A stretch of DNA of 64,000 nucleotides from Pseudomonas fluorescens (GTDB taxonomy: Bacteria; Pseudomonadota; Gammaproteobacteria; Pseudomonadales; Pseudomonadaceae), in NCBI RefSeq assembly GCF_001648775.1, contig NZ_LVEJ01000016.1:62001-126000 (forward strand), given 5' to 3'. The notes below the pieces were generated by a model, which was not told where the DNA came from, searched no databases, and saw nothing but the letters and a program-made list of their open reading frames with translations. Of the stretch, positions 52,317 to 60,894 are shown in pieces (positions within the stretch are counted from its first letter, which is position 1; every line of letters starts with the position of its first letter). The position numbers were made by a program, and so were the translations under genes.

Positions 52317-53858
52317 TCAGTCGACCAGTTTGGCCGCCAGCGCCTTGACTCGGTTCAGGTCGCCCCTGGCCACGTCTGTCACACCGCTGCCGTACTCCGG
52401 ATCGGCCTTATAAAGGAAGGACAGGATGATGTGCTTGCTCTCGTCATCGGTGCTAGCCAGCGAGCCACCGAAGTTTTCAATCAGATCGCGGCGTTCTTTT
52501 TTGCTCAGCGAACGATACAGATCGCCAGCCTGTTTGAAGTTCTGCTCGCGCTGGATCTTCGCCTGTTGAGTGCTGCCCGCCAGCGCCGACTGGCTATAGC
52601 GCGCATTGGCTGTTTCTTCGCGCGGCTGCAAACGGCTCGGCTGATAGTTGACGCCGGAGTTACTCGCGCCAAAATTCATCGCACCGTCCTGATTGCCGTT
52701 ATTCACGGCGACCTTGGGCGCATTGATCGGCAGTTGCAGGGCATTGGCACCCAGGCGATACATCTGCGTGTCGGCATATGAGAACACTCGGCCTTGCAAC
52801 AAACGGTCTTCCGACGGTTCGATACCCGGGACAACATTGGCCGGAGCCATGGCAACTTGTTCTGTTTCCTGGAAGACATTCGCCGGATTGCGGTTCAACA
52901 CCATTTGTCCAACTTTTCGTTCAGGAATACCTGGCCAGATCTTGGTAGCGTCCAATGGGTCGAAGTCAAACTTGGACAAATCTTGTGGTTTCAGCACTTG
53001 AACGTACAAGTCCCACTTGGGGAAATTACCTTTATTGATGTTGGTCACCAAGTCGTTGGTCATATGACTGTAATCCTGACCCTGAACTTTCGCGACTTCC
53101 TTTGGCGTCAGATTCTTTATCCCCTGCAAACTCTTCCAGTGAAACTTGACGTAGCTCACTTCACCCTTGGCATTAATCAACTTATAGGCATGTACGCCAT
53201 TGCCGTCCATCTCACGATAACTGGCTGGCGTGCCGGAGTTGGAATACAACTCGGTTAATGTGCGGGTGGCTTCTGGTACGTGCGAGAAGAAATCGAAACG
53301 CCGCGAATCATCATCAAGGTTAGTGCGCGGGTCAGGTTTGAAGGCGTGAACCATGTCCGGAAACTTGATGGCGTCGCGAATGAAGAAGGTCGGGAAGTTA
53401 TTGCCGACCAGGTCCCAGTTGCCGTCAGCGGTGTAGAACTTGGTGGCGAAGCCGCGCGGATCACGCAGGGTTTCCGGTGAATGGTTGCCGTGCACCACCG
53501 CGGAAAATCGCACGAACACCGGTGTGCTCTGGCCCGCAGCAAAGACTTTGGCCTTGCTCAGGTCGCTGAGATCGTTGGTGACCGTAAAGGTACCGTGGGC
53601 ACCCGTGCCGCGGGCATGCACCACGCGCTCGGGAATGCGCTCACGGTCGAAACGCTGCAGCTTCTGGATCAATTGCACATCCTGCAACAGCACCGGGCCG
53701 TTGGCTCCGGCGGTCTGCGAATTCTGATTGTCCCCCACCGCTGCGCCGTTATCGCGGGTCAACGGCGCGGCATGCACGGAGAAGGTCAGCAGGCTGGCGG
53801 TCAATACGCCAAGGGTGCGGCGATAGGGAAAAGCCCCCAAGCCAGGAGTGGTCGTCAT
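52317..53858 (-). CDS. katB: KatB, exported monofunctional catalase
   Basis: This is a 513-residue clade-I-type haem catalase with a signal peptide (cleavage near SVHA). The catalytic His lies in RVVHARGTGAHG, and the distal region has VHGNHSPETLRDPRGFATKF. The haem Tyr lies in GRVFSYADTQMYRLG. Its length equals PAO1 KatB as I recall. The start at 53858 has SD AGGA; the earlier in-frame ATG (53888) has none. In P. aeruginosa katB is induced by peroxide through OxyR. No clear OxyR site was identified here. Confidence 0.95.
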   Translation of the reverse strand: MTTTPGLGAFPYRRTLGVLTASLLTFSVHAAPLTRDNGAAVGDNQNSQTAGANGPVLLQDVQLIQKLQRFDRERIPERVVHARGTGAHGTFTVTNDLSDLSKAKVFAAGQSTPVFVRFSAVVHGNHSPETLRDPRGFATKFYTADGNWDLVGNNFPTFFIRDAIKFPDMVHAFKPDPRTNLDDDSRRFDFFSHVPEATRTLTELYSNSGTPASYREMDGNGVHAYKLINAKGEVSYVKFHWKSLQGIKNLTPKEVAKVQGQDYSHMTNDLVTNINKGNFPKWDLYVQVLKPQDLSKFDFDPLDATKIWPGIPERKVGQMVLNRNPANVFQETEQVAMAPANVVPGIEPSEDRLLQGRVFSYADTQMYRLGANALQLPINAPKVAVNNGNQDGAMNFGASNSGVNYQPSRLQPREETANARYSQSALAGSTQQAKIQREQNFKQAGDLYRSLSKKERRDLIENFGGSLASTDDESKHIILSFLYKADPEYGSGVTDVARGDLNRVKALAAKLVD

Positions 53859-53945
53859 ATCAGGTTCCTCTGGTTTTTTTGGGCGCATCCAGGTGCGCCA
53901 ATCAGAGGCTAGAGGGCAGAACCGGCAAACATAAATAGAAAGTTC

Positions 53946-53990
53946 GTAACTCGACGATTGAGAAATTTGGCTTCCCGATCAGCGAGTTAC
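53946..53990. promoter_or_regulatory. Eight-base inverted repeat in the katB-mscL gap
   Basis: GTAACTCG (53946-53953) and CGAGTTAC (53983-53990) are perfect inverted copies 29 bases apart, within the divergent katB-mscL region (53859-54144). Its role is unknown; it could be a looped operator or chance. Confidence 0.3.
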
Positions 53991-54144
53991 AGCGTATTTC
54001 GCGCGCGATTAGTGGCACTTTGCAAACTATTCGCCGATTAATGTGTCGATAAAAACGGGCATTGTAAGAAGGTGTTTCGCGCAGGACGCGTTTTGCTGAT
54101 TTACACTGCGTACACCAAACTCATCTGTAACAAGGAAATAACCT

Positions 54145-54558
54145 ATGGGCGTGCTAAGTGAGTTCAAGGCCTTCGCGGTCAAAGGCAATGTGGTCGACAT
54201 GGCCGTCGGTATCATCATCGGTGCGGCTTTCGGCAAGATTGTTTCGTCGTTTGTCGGTGACGTCATCATGCCGCCAATCGGCCTGCTGATCGGAGGAGTG
54301 GACTTCAGTGATTTAGCCATCACGCTCAAAGCTGCCGATGGCGCTGCGCCTGCGGTGGTGATGGCCTACGGCAAGTTCCTCCAGACCATTCTGGACTTCG
54401 TGATCGTCGCTTTCGCGATCTTCATGGGTGTCAAAGCGATCAACCGCCTCAAGCGCGAAGAAGCCGTGGCCCCTACCCTGCCGCCGGTGCCGACCAAGGA
54501 AGAAGAGTTGCTTGGCGAGATCCGCGATTTGCTCAAGGCCCAGAACAACCGGCCCTGA
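54145..54558 (+). CDS. mscL: MscL, large-conductance mechanosensitive channel
   Basis: This is a 137-residue pentameric channel protein that opens on hypo-osmotic shock. The N-terminal helix [22 protein letters not shown]1 [17 protein letters not shown], the periplasmic loop and TM2 [17 protein letters not shown] are clear. A charged C-terminal helix follows ([15 protein letters not shown]). SD AAGGAAA precedes the ATG. Confidence 0.97.
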   Translation: MGVLSEFKAFAVKGNVVDMAVGIIIGAAFGKIVSSFVGDVIMPPIGLLIGGVDFSDLAITLKAADGAAPAVVMAYGKFLQTILDFVIVAFAIFMGVKAINRLKREEAVAPTLPPVPTKEEELLGEIRDLLKAQNNRP

Positions 54559-54572
54559 ACCTGCTGCACAAT

Positions 54573-54603
54573 AAACAACGGCGCCCGCGAGGCGCCGTTT
54601 GTT
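54573..54603. terminator. Terminator-like hairpin between mscL and fprB
   Basis: CGGCGCC (54579-54585) pairs with GGCGCCG (54591-54597) and has an A-rich left and T-rich right flank (AAACAA and TTTGTTT). It could serve the convergent genes in both directions. Confidence 0.8.
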
Positions 54604-55379
54604 TACCAATAGTTTTCCACCGCCACCTGACCAGGCCGGCGAGTAAGGCTGAGGCTCATGTGGCGTTTTTTCAGCAGCGCGCGGGTGTCATCAATCATCT
54701 GCGGATTGCCGCACAGCATCACCCGCGAATGTTCGGCTGACAGCGCCACACCGGCGGCGCGTTCCAGTTCGCCGCTTTCAATCAGCGTGGTGATGCGCCC
54801 CTTTAGCGCACCGGGATACGCCTGGCGGGTGAGCGTCGGGATGAACTGCAATTTGTGCGCATATTCGCTCAGGTATTCGCGTTGCGTCAGCTCGGCAATC
54901 AATGCCTGATAGGCCAACTCGCGCGCCTCGCGCACGCTGTACACGAGGATGATCCGTTCGAATTTTTCCCAGACCTCGAAGTCCTGCAGGATCGACAAAA
55001 ATGGCGCCACGCCGGTGCCTGTGGATAACAACCACAGATCCCGACCGTCGACGAAACGATCAAGGGTCAGATAGCCGAAAGCCTGACGATCCACCAGCAA
55101 TGTATCGCCAACCTTGAGCCGGCTCAGCTCACTGGTGAATTCGCCGCCCGGGACCACGATAGAGAAGAACTCGAGAAACTCGTCGAACGGCGATGACACC
55201 ATCGAATAGGCGCGCCAGACGATGCTGCCATCAGCCTTGCTGACACCCAGCCTGGCGAATTGCCCCGCGCGAAAACGAAACCCCGCGTCGCGACTGGTAC
55301 GCAAGGTGAAGAGGCTTGGGGTCAGGGGTTGCACGTCAAGCAGGGTCTGCGTGGTGTACTTCTCTGCGCTGGCGGTCAT
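54603..55379 (-). CDS. fprB: Ferredoxin/flavodoxin-NADP reductase
   Basis: This is a 258-residue FAD reductase of the bacterial subclass I type. The FAD motif is WRAYSMVSSPFDEFLE. The NADP site has LLSTGTGVAPFLSIL, VYSVREARELAY and VMLCGNPQMI. The C-terminus VAVENYW is typical. It moves electrons between NADPH and ferredoxin or flavodoxin. ATG 55379 has SD GGAG. The symbol fprB follows the mscL-linked copy in PAO1 from memory; fpr would also fit. Confidence 0.9.
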   Translation of the reverse strand: MTASAEKYTTQTLLDVQPLTPSLFTLRTSRDAGFRFRAGQFARLGVSKADGSIVWRAYSMVSSPFDEFLEFFSIVVPGGEFTSELSRLKVGDTLLVDRQAFGYLTLDRFVDGRDLWLLSTGTGVAPFLSILQDFEVWEKFERIILVYSVREARELAYQALIAELTQREYLSEYAHKLQFIPTLTRQAYPGALKGRITTLIESGELERAAGVALSAEHSRVMLCGNPQMIDDTRALLKKRHMSLSLTRRPGQVAVENYW

Positions 55380-55542
55380 GGGGTACTCCATTGAACGATT
55401 GCCGTCAGTGTCGCGCAAATGGAGCGGGGTAAACACCGATGATTGGTAATGTTATTCGCCAGGCTCCAGCATGAATCTCAACGAAATCATTCGATTAAAA
55501 AACTGAATAAAAACTCCGAACCTTAAGATGACGCTTTAAATA

Positions 55543-55560
55543 CCATTAGCTGATTAATGG
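55543..55560. promoter_or_regulatory. AT-rich palindrome in the fprB-luxR gap
   Basis: CCATTA-GCTGAT-TAATGG has perfect six-base arms, and an overlapping ATTAGC/GCTAAT pair extends it to the right. It lies between divergent fprB and the LuxR gene in an unusually AT-rich stretch and may be an operator. Confidence 0.4.
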
Positions 55561-55618
55561 CTAATAACGCTTTATAAAAATACGCTTGTCTTCAAGAGCG
55601 AAAAAATTTAGAGCCTAT

Positions 55619-55636
55619 TGTAGGAATCATCCTACA
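55619..55636 (+). promoter_or_regulatory. GacA-box-like palindrome upstream of the LuxR gene
   Basis: TGTAGGAATCATCCTACA has seven-base perfect arms. It fits TGTAGG-N6-CCTACA, close to the GacA upstream activating sequence TGTAAG-N6-CTTACA. It ends 67 bases before the ATG of the LuxR-type gene. It could instead be that regulator's own operator. Confidence 0.5.
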
Positions 55637-55703
55637 CTGCGGTGCGTACCGGATCTTTTGGATCCATTCGGTGCCCCCCCGCTACACCAATGGAGACTCA
55701 GTA

Positions 55704-56417
55704 ATGGAAACGTGGAAGGAGTCGCAGTTAAAACAACTGACTTTCGCCAAGGGAATAGATGCTGCCTATCCGATTTTACTGCGATTTGCCGAAAACCTCG
55801 GGTTTAACTATTGCGCAATCGCAGTGACCTCTGCGCATCGGGAGTTACATCTTAATACCTTGCAAATCAACAATTACCCTAAAGAATGGAACCTGCAATA
55901 TGAACAAAAAAAATACAGTCAAATCGACCCGGCAATAGCACACTGCAATCACTCAATGATGCCGCTTGTATGGAATGAAGCGGTGTACCGAGATACCCCG
56001 GTGTTATGGCAAGCCTTGCAACAACATGGACTGCAACACGGCTGGTCGCAGGCGTACCACGACGAAGAAAGTGGCTTGTGCAGCATGATAAGTCTGGCGC
56101 GAAAGCACTGTCCGATCAGTCCATTGGAGTTGTATGAGCATTTTGGCTATATGTTCTATGCCACCAGTCATCTGAGCGAACTGTTCGCCAAGGCTTTGCC
56201 GGCGCAGGCCATCAAGCCTCGCCAGCCACACCTTTCGCCACGCGAACTGGAGGTGCTGCAGCTATCCGCCAACGGCAAGACGGCCTATGAGATCTCAAAA
56301 ATCCTTAGCCTGAGCGAGCGGACAATCAACTACCACGTGCAGAACGTGATCGAGAAACTCAACGTGTGCAACAAGATTTCTGCCGTCATCGCGGCCGCCA
56401 GAGCCGGCATCATCTAA
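55704..56417 (+). CDS. QscR-like LuxR-family regulator (AHL-binding solo)
   Basis: This is a 237-residue protein. The N-terminal autoinducer domain keeps the six residues usually needed for acyl-homoserine lactone binding: W62, Y66, D75, P76, W90 and G113 (QHGWS). The C-terminal LuxR helix-turn-helix (about 176-235) has LSPRELEVLQLSANGKTAYE and SERTINYHVQNVIEKL. The sequence around HGWS and the SMISLAR strand is QscR-like. No luxI-type gene lies in the window, so it is an orphan here. The gene and its upstream gap are AT-richer than their neighbours, suggesting transfer. SD GGAG is nine bases before the ATG. Confidence 0.9.
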   Translation: METWKESQLKQLTFAKGIDAAYPILLRFAENLGFNYCAIAVTSAHRELHLNTLQINNYPKEWNLQYEQKKYSQIDPAIAHCNHSMMPLVWNEAVYRDTPVLWQALQQHGLQHGWSQAYHDEESGLCSMISLARKHCPISPLELYEHFGYMFYATSHLSELFAKALPAQAIKPRQPHLSPRELEVLQLSANGKTAYEISKILSLSERTINYHVQNVIEKLNVCNKISAVIAAARAGII

Positions 56418-56591
56418 ACACCCAGCCTTGCACCCGGATCAAAACTTGCGAGTATTTACAGAGAAAAAAACGTACCATTTGTGGCCTTTCTGAGTGATGA
56501 CGTGAATGTTGCGTTGCAGTCCACTCAGTCAGTTCCGCCGCACGACGCCAGGGCAGCGGGACATCCCTCGATTACCCTGAGTCCCCGCCCC

Positions 56592-57716
56592 ATGCCTTTG
56601 CTCGATACGCCCTTCGCCCAACTTGACCTGATCCGCCAGCCCGAACAGCAGAATGAACCGCTGCAGGCTTTCGATGCCGCAGACGAATACCTGCTCAACC
56701 ATTTGGCGGCGCAGCAACCGACGATCGACACACGGGTATTGGTGCTCAACGACAGCTTTGGTGCACTGGCGGCCAGCCTGCTCGGTAAGGTTACGGTCAA
56801 TAGCAGTGGCGATTCATTCCTGGGTTTTCAGGGTCTGGAAAAAAACCTGCTGCGCAATGGTCAAGCGTTCGACGCGATCATCCCCATTCCGGCCAGCGCG
56901 CCGTTAGTCGGACCGTTTGACTGCGTACTGATTCGTGTACCGAAAACCCTGGCGCTGCTGGAAGAACAACTGATTCGTCTGCAAGGGCAACTGGCGCCCG
57001 GCGCGCAGGTCATTGCCGCCGCCATGGTCAAGCATCTGCCCCGCGCAGCCGGCGATCTGCTGGAACGCTATGTCGGCCCGGTACACGCCTCACTGGCAGT
57101 GAAAAAGGCTCGACTGCTGATCGCCACACCCGAGGCGAAAACTGCGGTGGTTTCGCCCTACCCGTCGAGTTATCGCCTCGATGAGCCGGCCATCGAATTA
57201 CGCAATCACGCCAACGTGTTCTGCCGTGAAGGACTGGACATTGGTACACGCGCTTTCCTTCCACATCTGCCGAAGAACCTCGGCAGTGCACGCGTTGCCG
57301 ATCTTGGCTGTGGCAACGGTGTATTGGCGATTGCCAGCGCCCTACAGAACCCTGACGCGCATTACACGCTGGTCGATGAATCGTTCATGGCGGTGCAATC
57401 AGCAGAAGAGAACTGGCGCGCAGCACTGGGCAATCGCGAGGTGATCGTGCGGGCCGGCGACGGTCTGGCCGGACAGGAACCGCAATCGCTGGACGTGGTG
57501 CTGTGCAATCCGCCGTTCCATCAGCAGCAGGTGGTTGGCGACTTCCTCGCCTGGCGCATGTTCCAGCAGGCCCGCGAAGCGCTGGTGGTGGGCGGCGCGC
57601 TGTACATCGTCGGGAACCGTCATCTGGGTTATCACAGCAAACTGGCGCGCTTGTTCCGTGGCGTTGAGCAAGTCGCCGCCACGCCGAAATTCGTCATCCT
57701 CAAAGCGCGCAAGTAA
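56592..57716 (+). CDS. rlmG: RlmG, 23S rRNA (guanine-1835-N2) methyltransferase
   Basis: This is a 374-residue protein with two related methyltransferase-like halves. The C-terminal half has the SAM site VADLGCGNGVLAIAS and the catalytic motif CNPPFHQQ. The N-terminal half is degenerate. The start at MPLLDTPFAQLDL (56592) gives the usual 374 residues; a longer in-frame start at 56481 is not family-like. Confidence 0.94.
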   Translation: MPLLDTPFAQLDLIRQPEQQNEPLQAFDAADEYLLNHLAAQQPTIDTRVLVLNDSFGALAASLLGKVTVNSSGDSFLGFQGLEKNLLRNGQAFDAIIPIPASAPLVGPFDCVLIRVPKTLALLEEQLIRLQGQLAPGAQVIAAAMVKHLPRAAGDLLERYVGPVHASLAVKKARLLIATPEAKTAVVSPYPSSYRLDEPAIELRNHANVFCREGLDIGTRAFLPHLPKNLGSARVADLGCGNGVLAIASALQNPDAHYTLVDESFMAVQSAEENWRAALGNREVIVRAGDGLAGQEPQSLDVVLCNPPFHQQQVVGDFLAWRMFQQAREALVVGGALYIVGNRHLGYHSKLARLFRGVEQVAATPKFVILKARK

Positions 57717-57726
57717 AGCGCAAGGC

Positions 57727-57752
57727 AAAAAAAACCCTCCGCAAGGAGGGTT
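57727..57752 (-). terminator. Rho-independent terminator of the cio operon
   Basis: On the minus strand AACCCTCC-TTGC-GGAGGGTT is followed by TTTTTT. It ends the cioA-cioB-DUF2474 transcript; the plus strand lacks a T tail for rlmG. Confidence 0.88.
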
Positions 57753-57788
57753 ACAAAGCCGTACCCGAAGGCGCCGGGACGGGATGAT

Positions 57789-57956
57789 TCAGTGCGTGGT
57801 CAGGCCTGCCGCATTCATGAACAGGCGCATCAGGCTGGCGGCGATAAACAGCACGCCGACACTACCGACCCAGATCAAGGCCAACCAGCCGAGCCGCTGC
57901 CATAGCGGTTTTTTTTCGGCTTCTTCAATGTCGTGCAGGGAATGTTTGCCGGGCAT
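57789..57956 (-). CDS. DUF2474 small membrane protein of the Cio oxidase
   Basis: This 55-residue gene lies downstream of cioB and reads MPGKHSLHDIEEAEKKPLWQ, then RLGWLALIWVGSVGVLFIAA, and ends GLTTH. One transmembrane helix is visible. It is the DUF2474 type found with cyanide-insensitive bd oxidases, comparable to CydX/YbgT as a small subunit. SD GGAGG precedes the ATG. A REP copy sits between it and cioB. Confidence 0.88.
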   Translation of the reverse strand: MPGKHSLHDIEEAEKKPLWQRLGWLALIWVGSVGVLFIAASLMRLFMNAAGLTTH

Positions 57957-57995
57957 TGCATCGATCCTCCGTTAAGCAATGGCGTCACTGAAGAC

Positions 57996-58023
57996 GCCTT
58001 CGCGAGCAGGCTCGCTCCCACAA
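57996..58023. repeat. Single REP copy, C-loop type
   Basis: One copy, cgcgagcaggctcgctccca, has no inverted partner. It lies between cioB and the DUF2474 gene within the operon. Confidence 0.88.
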
Positions 58024-58041
58024 GGGGAGCGCAGCAGCAGA

Positions 58042-59049
58042 CTAGTGATAACCGTCTTCATGGGTGACCTTGCCGCGGAACACGTAGTAGCTCCAGAAGG
58101 TGTAACCCAGGATGAACGGAATGATGAACAGCGTGCCCACCAGCATAAAGCCCTGACTTTGCGGGGGTGCCGCGGCATCCCAGATCGAGATCGACGGTGG
58201 CACGATGTTCGGCCACAAACTGATGCCCAGTCCGCTGTAGCCGAGGAAAATCAGCACCAGCGTCAGCAGGAACGGCATGTAGTTGGCATTGCGCGCCACG
58301 GCGCGAATCAGGCCGTACATCGTTACCAGCACCAGAATCGGCACCGGCATGAACCAGAACAGATTCGGCATGCTGAACCAGCGCGAGGCGATTTCCGGGT
58401 GGGCCAGTGGCGTCCACAGGCTGACGATACCGATCACTGCCAACAGCACGAATGCCAGTGGCCGCGCCAGATTGTGCATCTGCTCTTGCAGCTTGCCTTC
58501 GGTTTTCATGATCAGCCAGGTGCAGCCGAGCAAGGCGTACGCCACCACCAGTGCGGCGCCGCAGAACAGCGTGAACGGTGTCAGCCAGTCGAGTGAGCCA
58601 CCGGCAAACTGCCGATTGACCACCGGCAAGCCGTCGATGAACGCCCCCAGCGCCACGCCCTGGAAGAACGTCGCCGCCACTGAACCGCCGATAAAGGCCT
58701 TGTCCCACAGATGTCGCTTGTCGTCCTTGGCCTTGAAGCGGAACTCGAACGCCACGCCGCGGAAGATCAAACCAATCAGCATGAAGATCAATGGCAGGTA
58801 CAGCGCCGACAACACCACCGAATAGGCCAGCGGGAATGCGCCGAACAACGCCGCGCCGCCCAGTACCAGCCAGGTTTCATTGCCGTCCCAGACCGGGGCG
58901 ACAGTGTTCATCATTACGTCACGATCGACTTTGCCGGGGATAAACGGGAAGAGAATCCCGATGCCCAGGTCGAAGCCGTCCATGACCACGTACATCATGA
59001 TGCCGAAGATGATGATCACGGCCCAGATCAGTGGAAGATCAATACCCAT
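58042..59049 (-). CDS. cioB: CioB, cytochrome bd-type (cyanide-insensitive) oxidase subunit II
   Basis: This is a 335-residue membrane protein with about eight helices. It starts MGIDLPLIWAVIIIFGIMMY, then VVMDGFDLGIGILFPF, and has APVWDGNETWLVLGGAALFG, typical of CydB/CioB. It pairs with CioA as a quinol oxidase. It starts three bases after cioA with SD AAGGAGA. Confidence 0.95.
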   Translation of the reverse strand: MGIDLPLIWAVIIIFGIMMYVVMDGFDLGIGILFPFIPGKVDRDVMMNTVAPVWDGNETWLVLGGAALFGAFPLAYSVVLSALYLPLIFMLIGLIFRGVAFEFRFKAKDDKRHLWDKAFIGGSVAATFFQGVALGAFIDGLPVVNRQFAGGSLDWLTPFTLFCGAALVVAYALLGCTWLIMKTEGKLQEQMHNLARPLAFVLLAVIGIVSLWTPLAHPEIASRWFSMPNLFWFMPVPILVLVTMYGLIRAVARNANYMPFLLTLVLIFLGYSGLGISLWPNIVPPSISIWDAAAPPQSQGFMLVGTLFIIPFILGYTFWSYYVFRGKVTHEDGYH

Positions 59050-59052
59050 GAG

Positions 59053-60501
59053 TCAAATCTCCTTGGTCAGGCGGACATCGTCGTCGCCGTGATCGGCATC
59101 CGCCGAATCGTCGGCAGCGGACAACGGACGGGCTGGTGTGCGTTTCTTGCCAGGACCACCGTCCGGCGTTTCCGCGCCCTCGCTGATCTTCGGCCCTTTG
59201 CGCACCAGACGCATCATGTAGCCGAGACCGGCGCCGAACAGCGCGAAATACACCACCACAAACATGATCAGGGTGATGCTCATCTGCATGAAGCTGTGGT
59301 TGGAAGACGCATCCGCCGTGCGCATCAGCCCGTAGACCACCCACGGCTGACGGCCGATTTCGGTGGTGAACCAGCCAGCGAGAATCGCGATCAGGCCGGA
59401 CGGCCCCATCCACAACGCCAGATAAAGGAATGGCCGCGAGGTGTAGAGCGTGTCGCGTTTGCGCAGCCACAGGCTCCACAGACCGGTGAAGATCATCAGG
59501 AAACCGAGGCCGACCATGACCCGGAACGACCAGAACACGATGGTCGAATTCGGCCGGTCTTCTGGCGGGAATTCCTTGAGTGCCGGCACCTGTTTGTCCA
59601 GCGAGTGCGTGAGGATCAGGCTGCCGAGATACGGGATCTCCACGGCGAATTTGGTTTTCTCTTCTTTCATGTCCGGCCAGCCGAACAGAATCAGCGGCGT
59701 GGCTTCGTCGCCTTTGTTTTCCCAGTGACCCTCGATTGCGGCGATTTTCGCCGGCTGATGCTCGAGAGTGTTGAGGCCATGGAAGTCGCCGATGACTGCC
59801 TGGATCGGCGCGACAATCAGCGCCATCCACATCGCCATCGACAGCATCGTGCGGATCGCCGGATTGTCCTTACCGCGCAGCAAGTGCCAGGCCGCCGAGG
59901 AGCCGACGAAGAACGCGGTCGCCACGAACGCCGCCGTCGCCATGTGCATCAGGCGATAGGGGAACGAAGGGTTGAAAATGATCGCCAGCCAGTCGGTGGG
60001 AATGACCTGGCCGTTAACGATTTCGAAGCCCTGCGGGGTCTGCATCCAGCTGTTGGAGGCGAGAATCCAGAAGGTCGAAATCAGCGTACCGATGGCCACC
60101 ATCACCGTGGCGAAGAAGTGCAGCCCGCGTCCGACCTTGTTCCAGCCAAACAGCATCACCCCGAGGAAACCGGCCTCAAGGAAGAATGCCGTGAGCACTT
60201 CATAGGTCAGCAACGGCCCGGTGACGGCGCCGGCGAAGTCCGAGAAGCGGCTCCAGTTGGTGCCGAACTGGTAGGCCATGACCAGCCCCGAAACCACGCC
60301 CATGCCGAAGTTGACGGCAAAGATCTTCGACCAGAAATGGTAGAGATCACGGTAGGTATCGTTGTGGGTTTTCAGCCACAGGCCTTCGAGCACCGCCAGG
60401 TAACTCGCCAGACCAATGGTGATGGCCGGGAACAGGATGTGGAACGAGATGGTGAACGCGAACTGAATTCGGGCGAGATCTAGTGCCTCTAAACCGAACA
60501 T
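59053..60501 (-). CDS. cioA: CioA, cytochrome bd-type (cyanide-insensitive) oxidase subunit I
   Basis: This is a 482-residue quinol oxidase subunit. The N-terminus MFGLEALDLARIQFAFTISF carries the haem-ligand His in SFHILFPA. ANSWMQTPQGFEIVNGQ and TEIGRQPWVVYGLMRT are conserved in CydA/CioA. The Q-loop is short, as in the CIO subfamily. The C-terminal tail is charged. ATG 60501 has SD AGAGGAA; the 44 upstream residues in frame are not real. An Anr box lies 163 bases upstream, and in P. aeruginosa Anr represses cioAB. Confidence 0.95.
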   Translation of the reverse strand: MFGLEALDLARIQFAFTISFHILFPAITIGLASYLAVLEGLWLKTHNDTYRDLYHFWSKIFAVNFGMGVVSGLVMAYQFGTNWSRFSDFAGAVTGPLLTYEVLTAFFLEAGFLGVMLFGWNKVGRGLHFFATVMVAIGTLISTFWILASNSWMQTPQGFEIVNGQVIPTDWLAIIFNPSFPYRLMHMATAAFVATAFFVGSSAAWHLLRGKDNPAIRTMLSMAMWMALIVAPIQAVIGDFHGLNTLEHQPAKIAAIEGHWENKGDEATPLILFGWPDMKEEKTKFAVEIPYLGSLILTHSLDKQVPALKEFPPEDRPNSTIVFWSFRVMVGLGFLMIFTGLWSLWLRKRDTLYTSRPFLYLALWMGPSGLIAILAGWFTTEIGRQPWVVYGLMRTADASSNHSFMQMSITLIMFVVVYFALFGAGLGYMMRLVRKGPKISEGAETPDGGPGKKRTPARPLSAADDSADADHGDDDVRLTKEI

Positions 60502-60894
60502 ATGGCTTCCTCTGTCAGGTAATACCGGCTGCGGACCCGGAGGCCTGCACCCACTGCCCCCACGGATATGGAGTGCGGCGAATTCTGATTCGTTCTTTTT
60601 AAACAACCATCGCAACGCAGGGAGTCTGGCCAACTGGCCACCGGATCAATTCCGTATGAGGTCTTGATCTGGATCAAGCAACGTTGAAAGAGTAGTCCCA
60701 TTTTTGCCGATGAACTGCGTGGTCGTTTGCCGCGTGACAAGTTGCCTCATCGGCGTGGCAATGCTCTGCAATGGATTTCTTGCGGCGAGCTTGAGGAAAT
60801 CGATGTCTGGCTAACTAAATTTTTTGTCATAGCAACTTCCTGTTACAGACTGGTGATAATCTCGCGGTTCCCCCCGAACCAGACCTGCCCTCAG
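60502..60894. other. Divergent regulatory gap between cioA and an MFS gene
   Basis: This 393-base gap separates two divergent genes. Besides the Anr box at 60664-60677, it shows no REP or terminator. The stretch 60690-60894 is open in the MFS frame but does not look like transporter sequence. Confidence 0.5.
60664..60677. promoter_or_regulatory. Anr/FNR box
   Basis: TTGATCTGGATCAA is a perfect match to TTGAT-N4-ATCAA. It is 163 bases upstream of cioA and 218 bases upstream of the MFS start, suggesting oxygen control of one or both. Confidence 0.82.

Noticed and set aside
55619..55703. Possible Rsm-type small RNA downstream of the GacA-like box
   Set aside because: Only 67 bases separate the box from the LuxR start, with few GGA motifs and no terminator.
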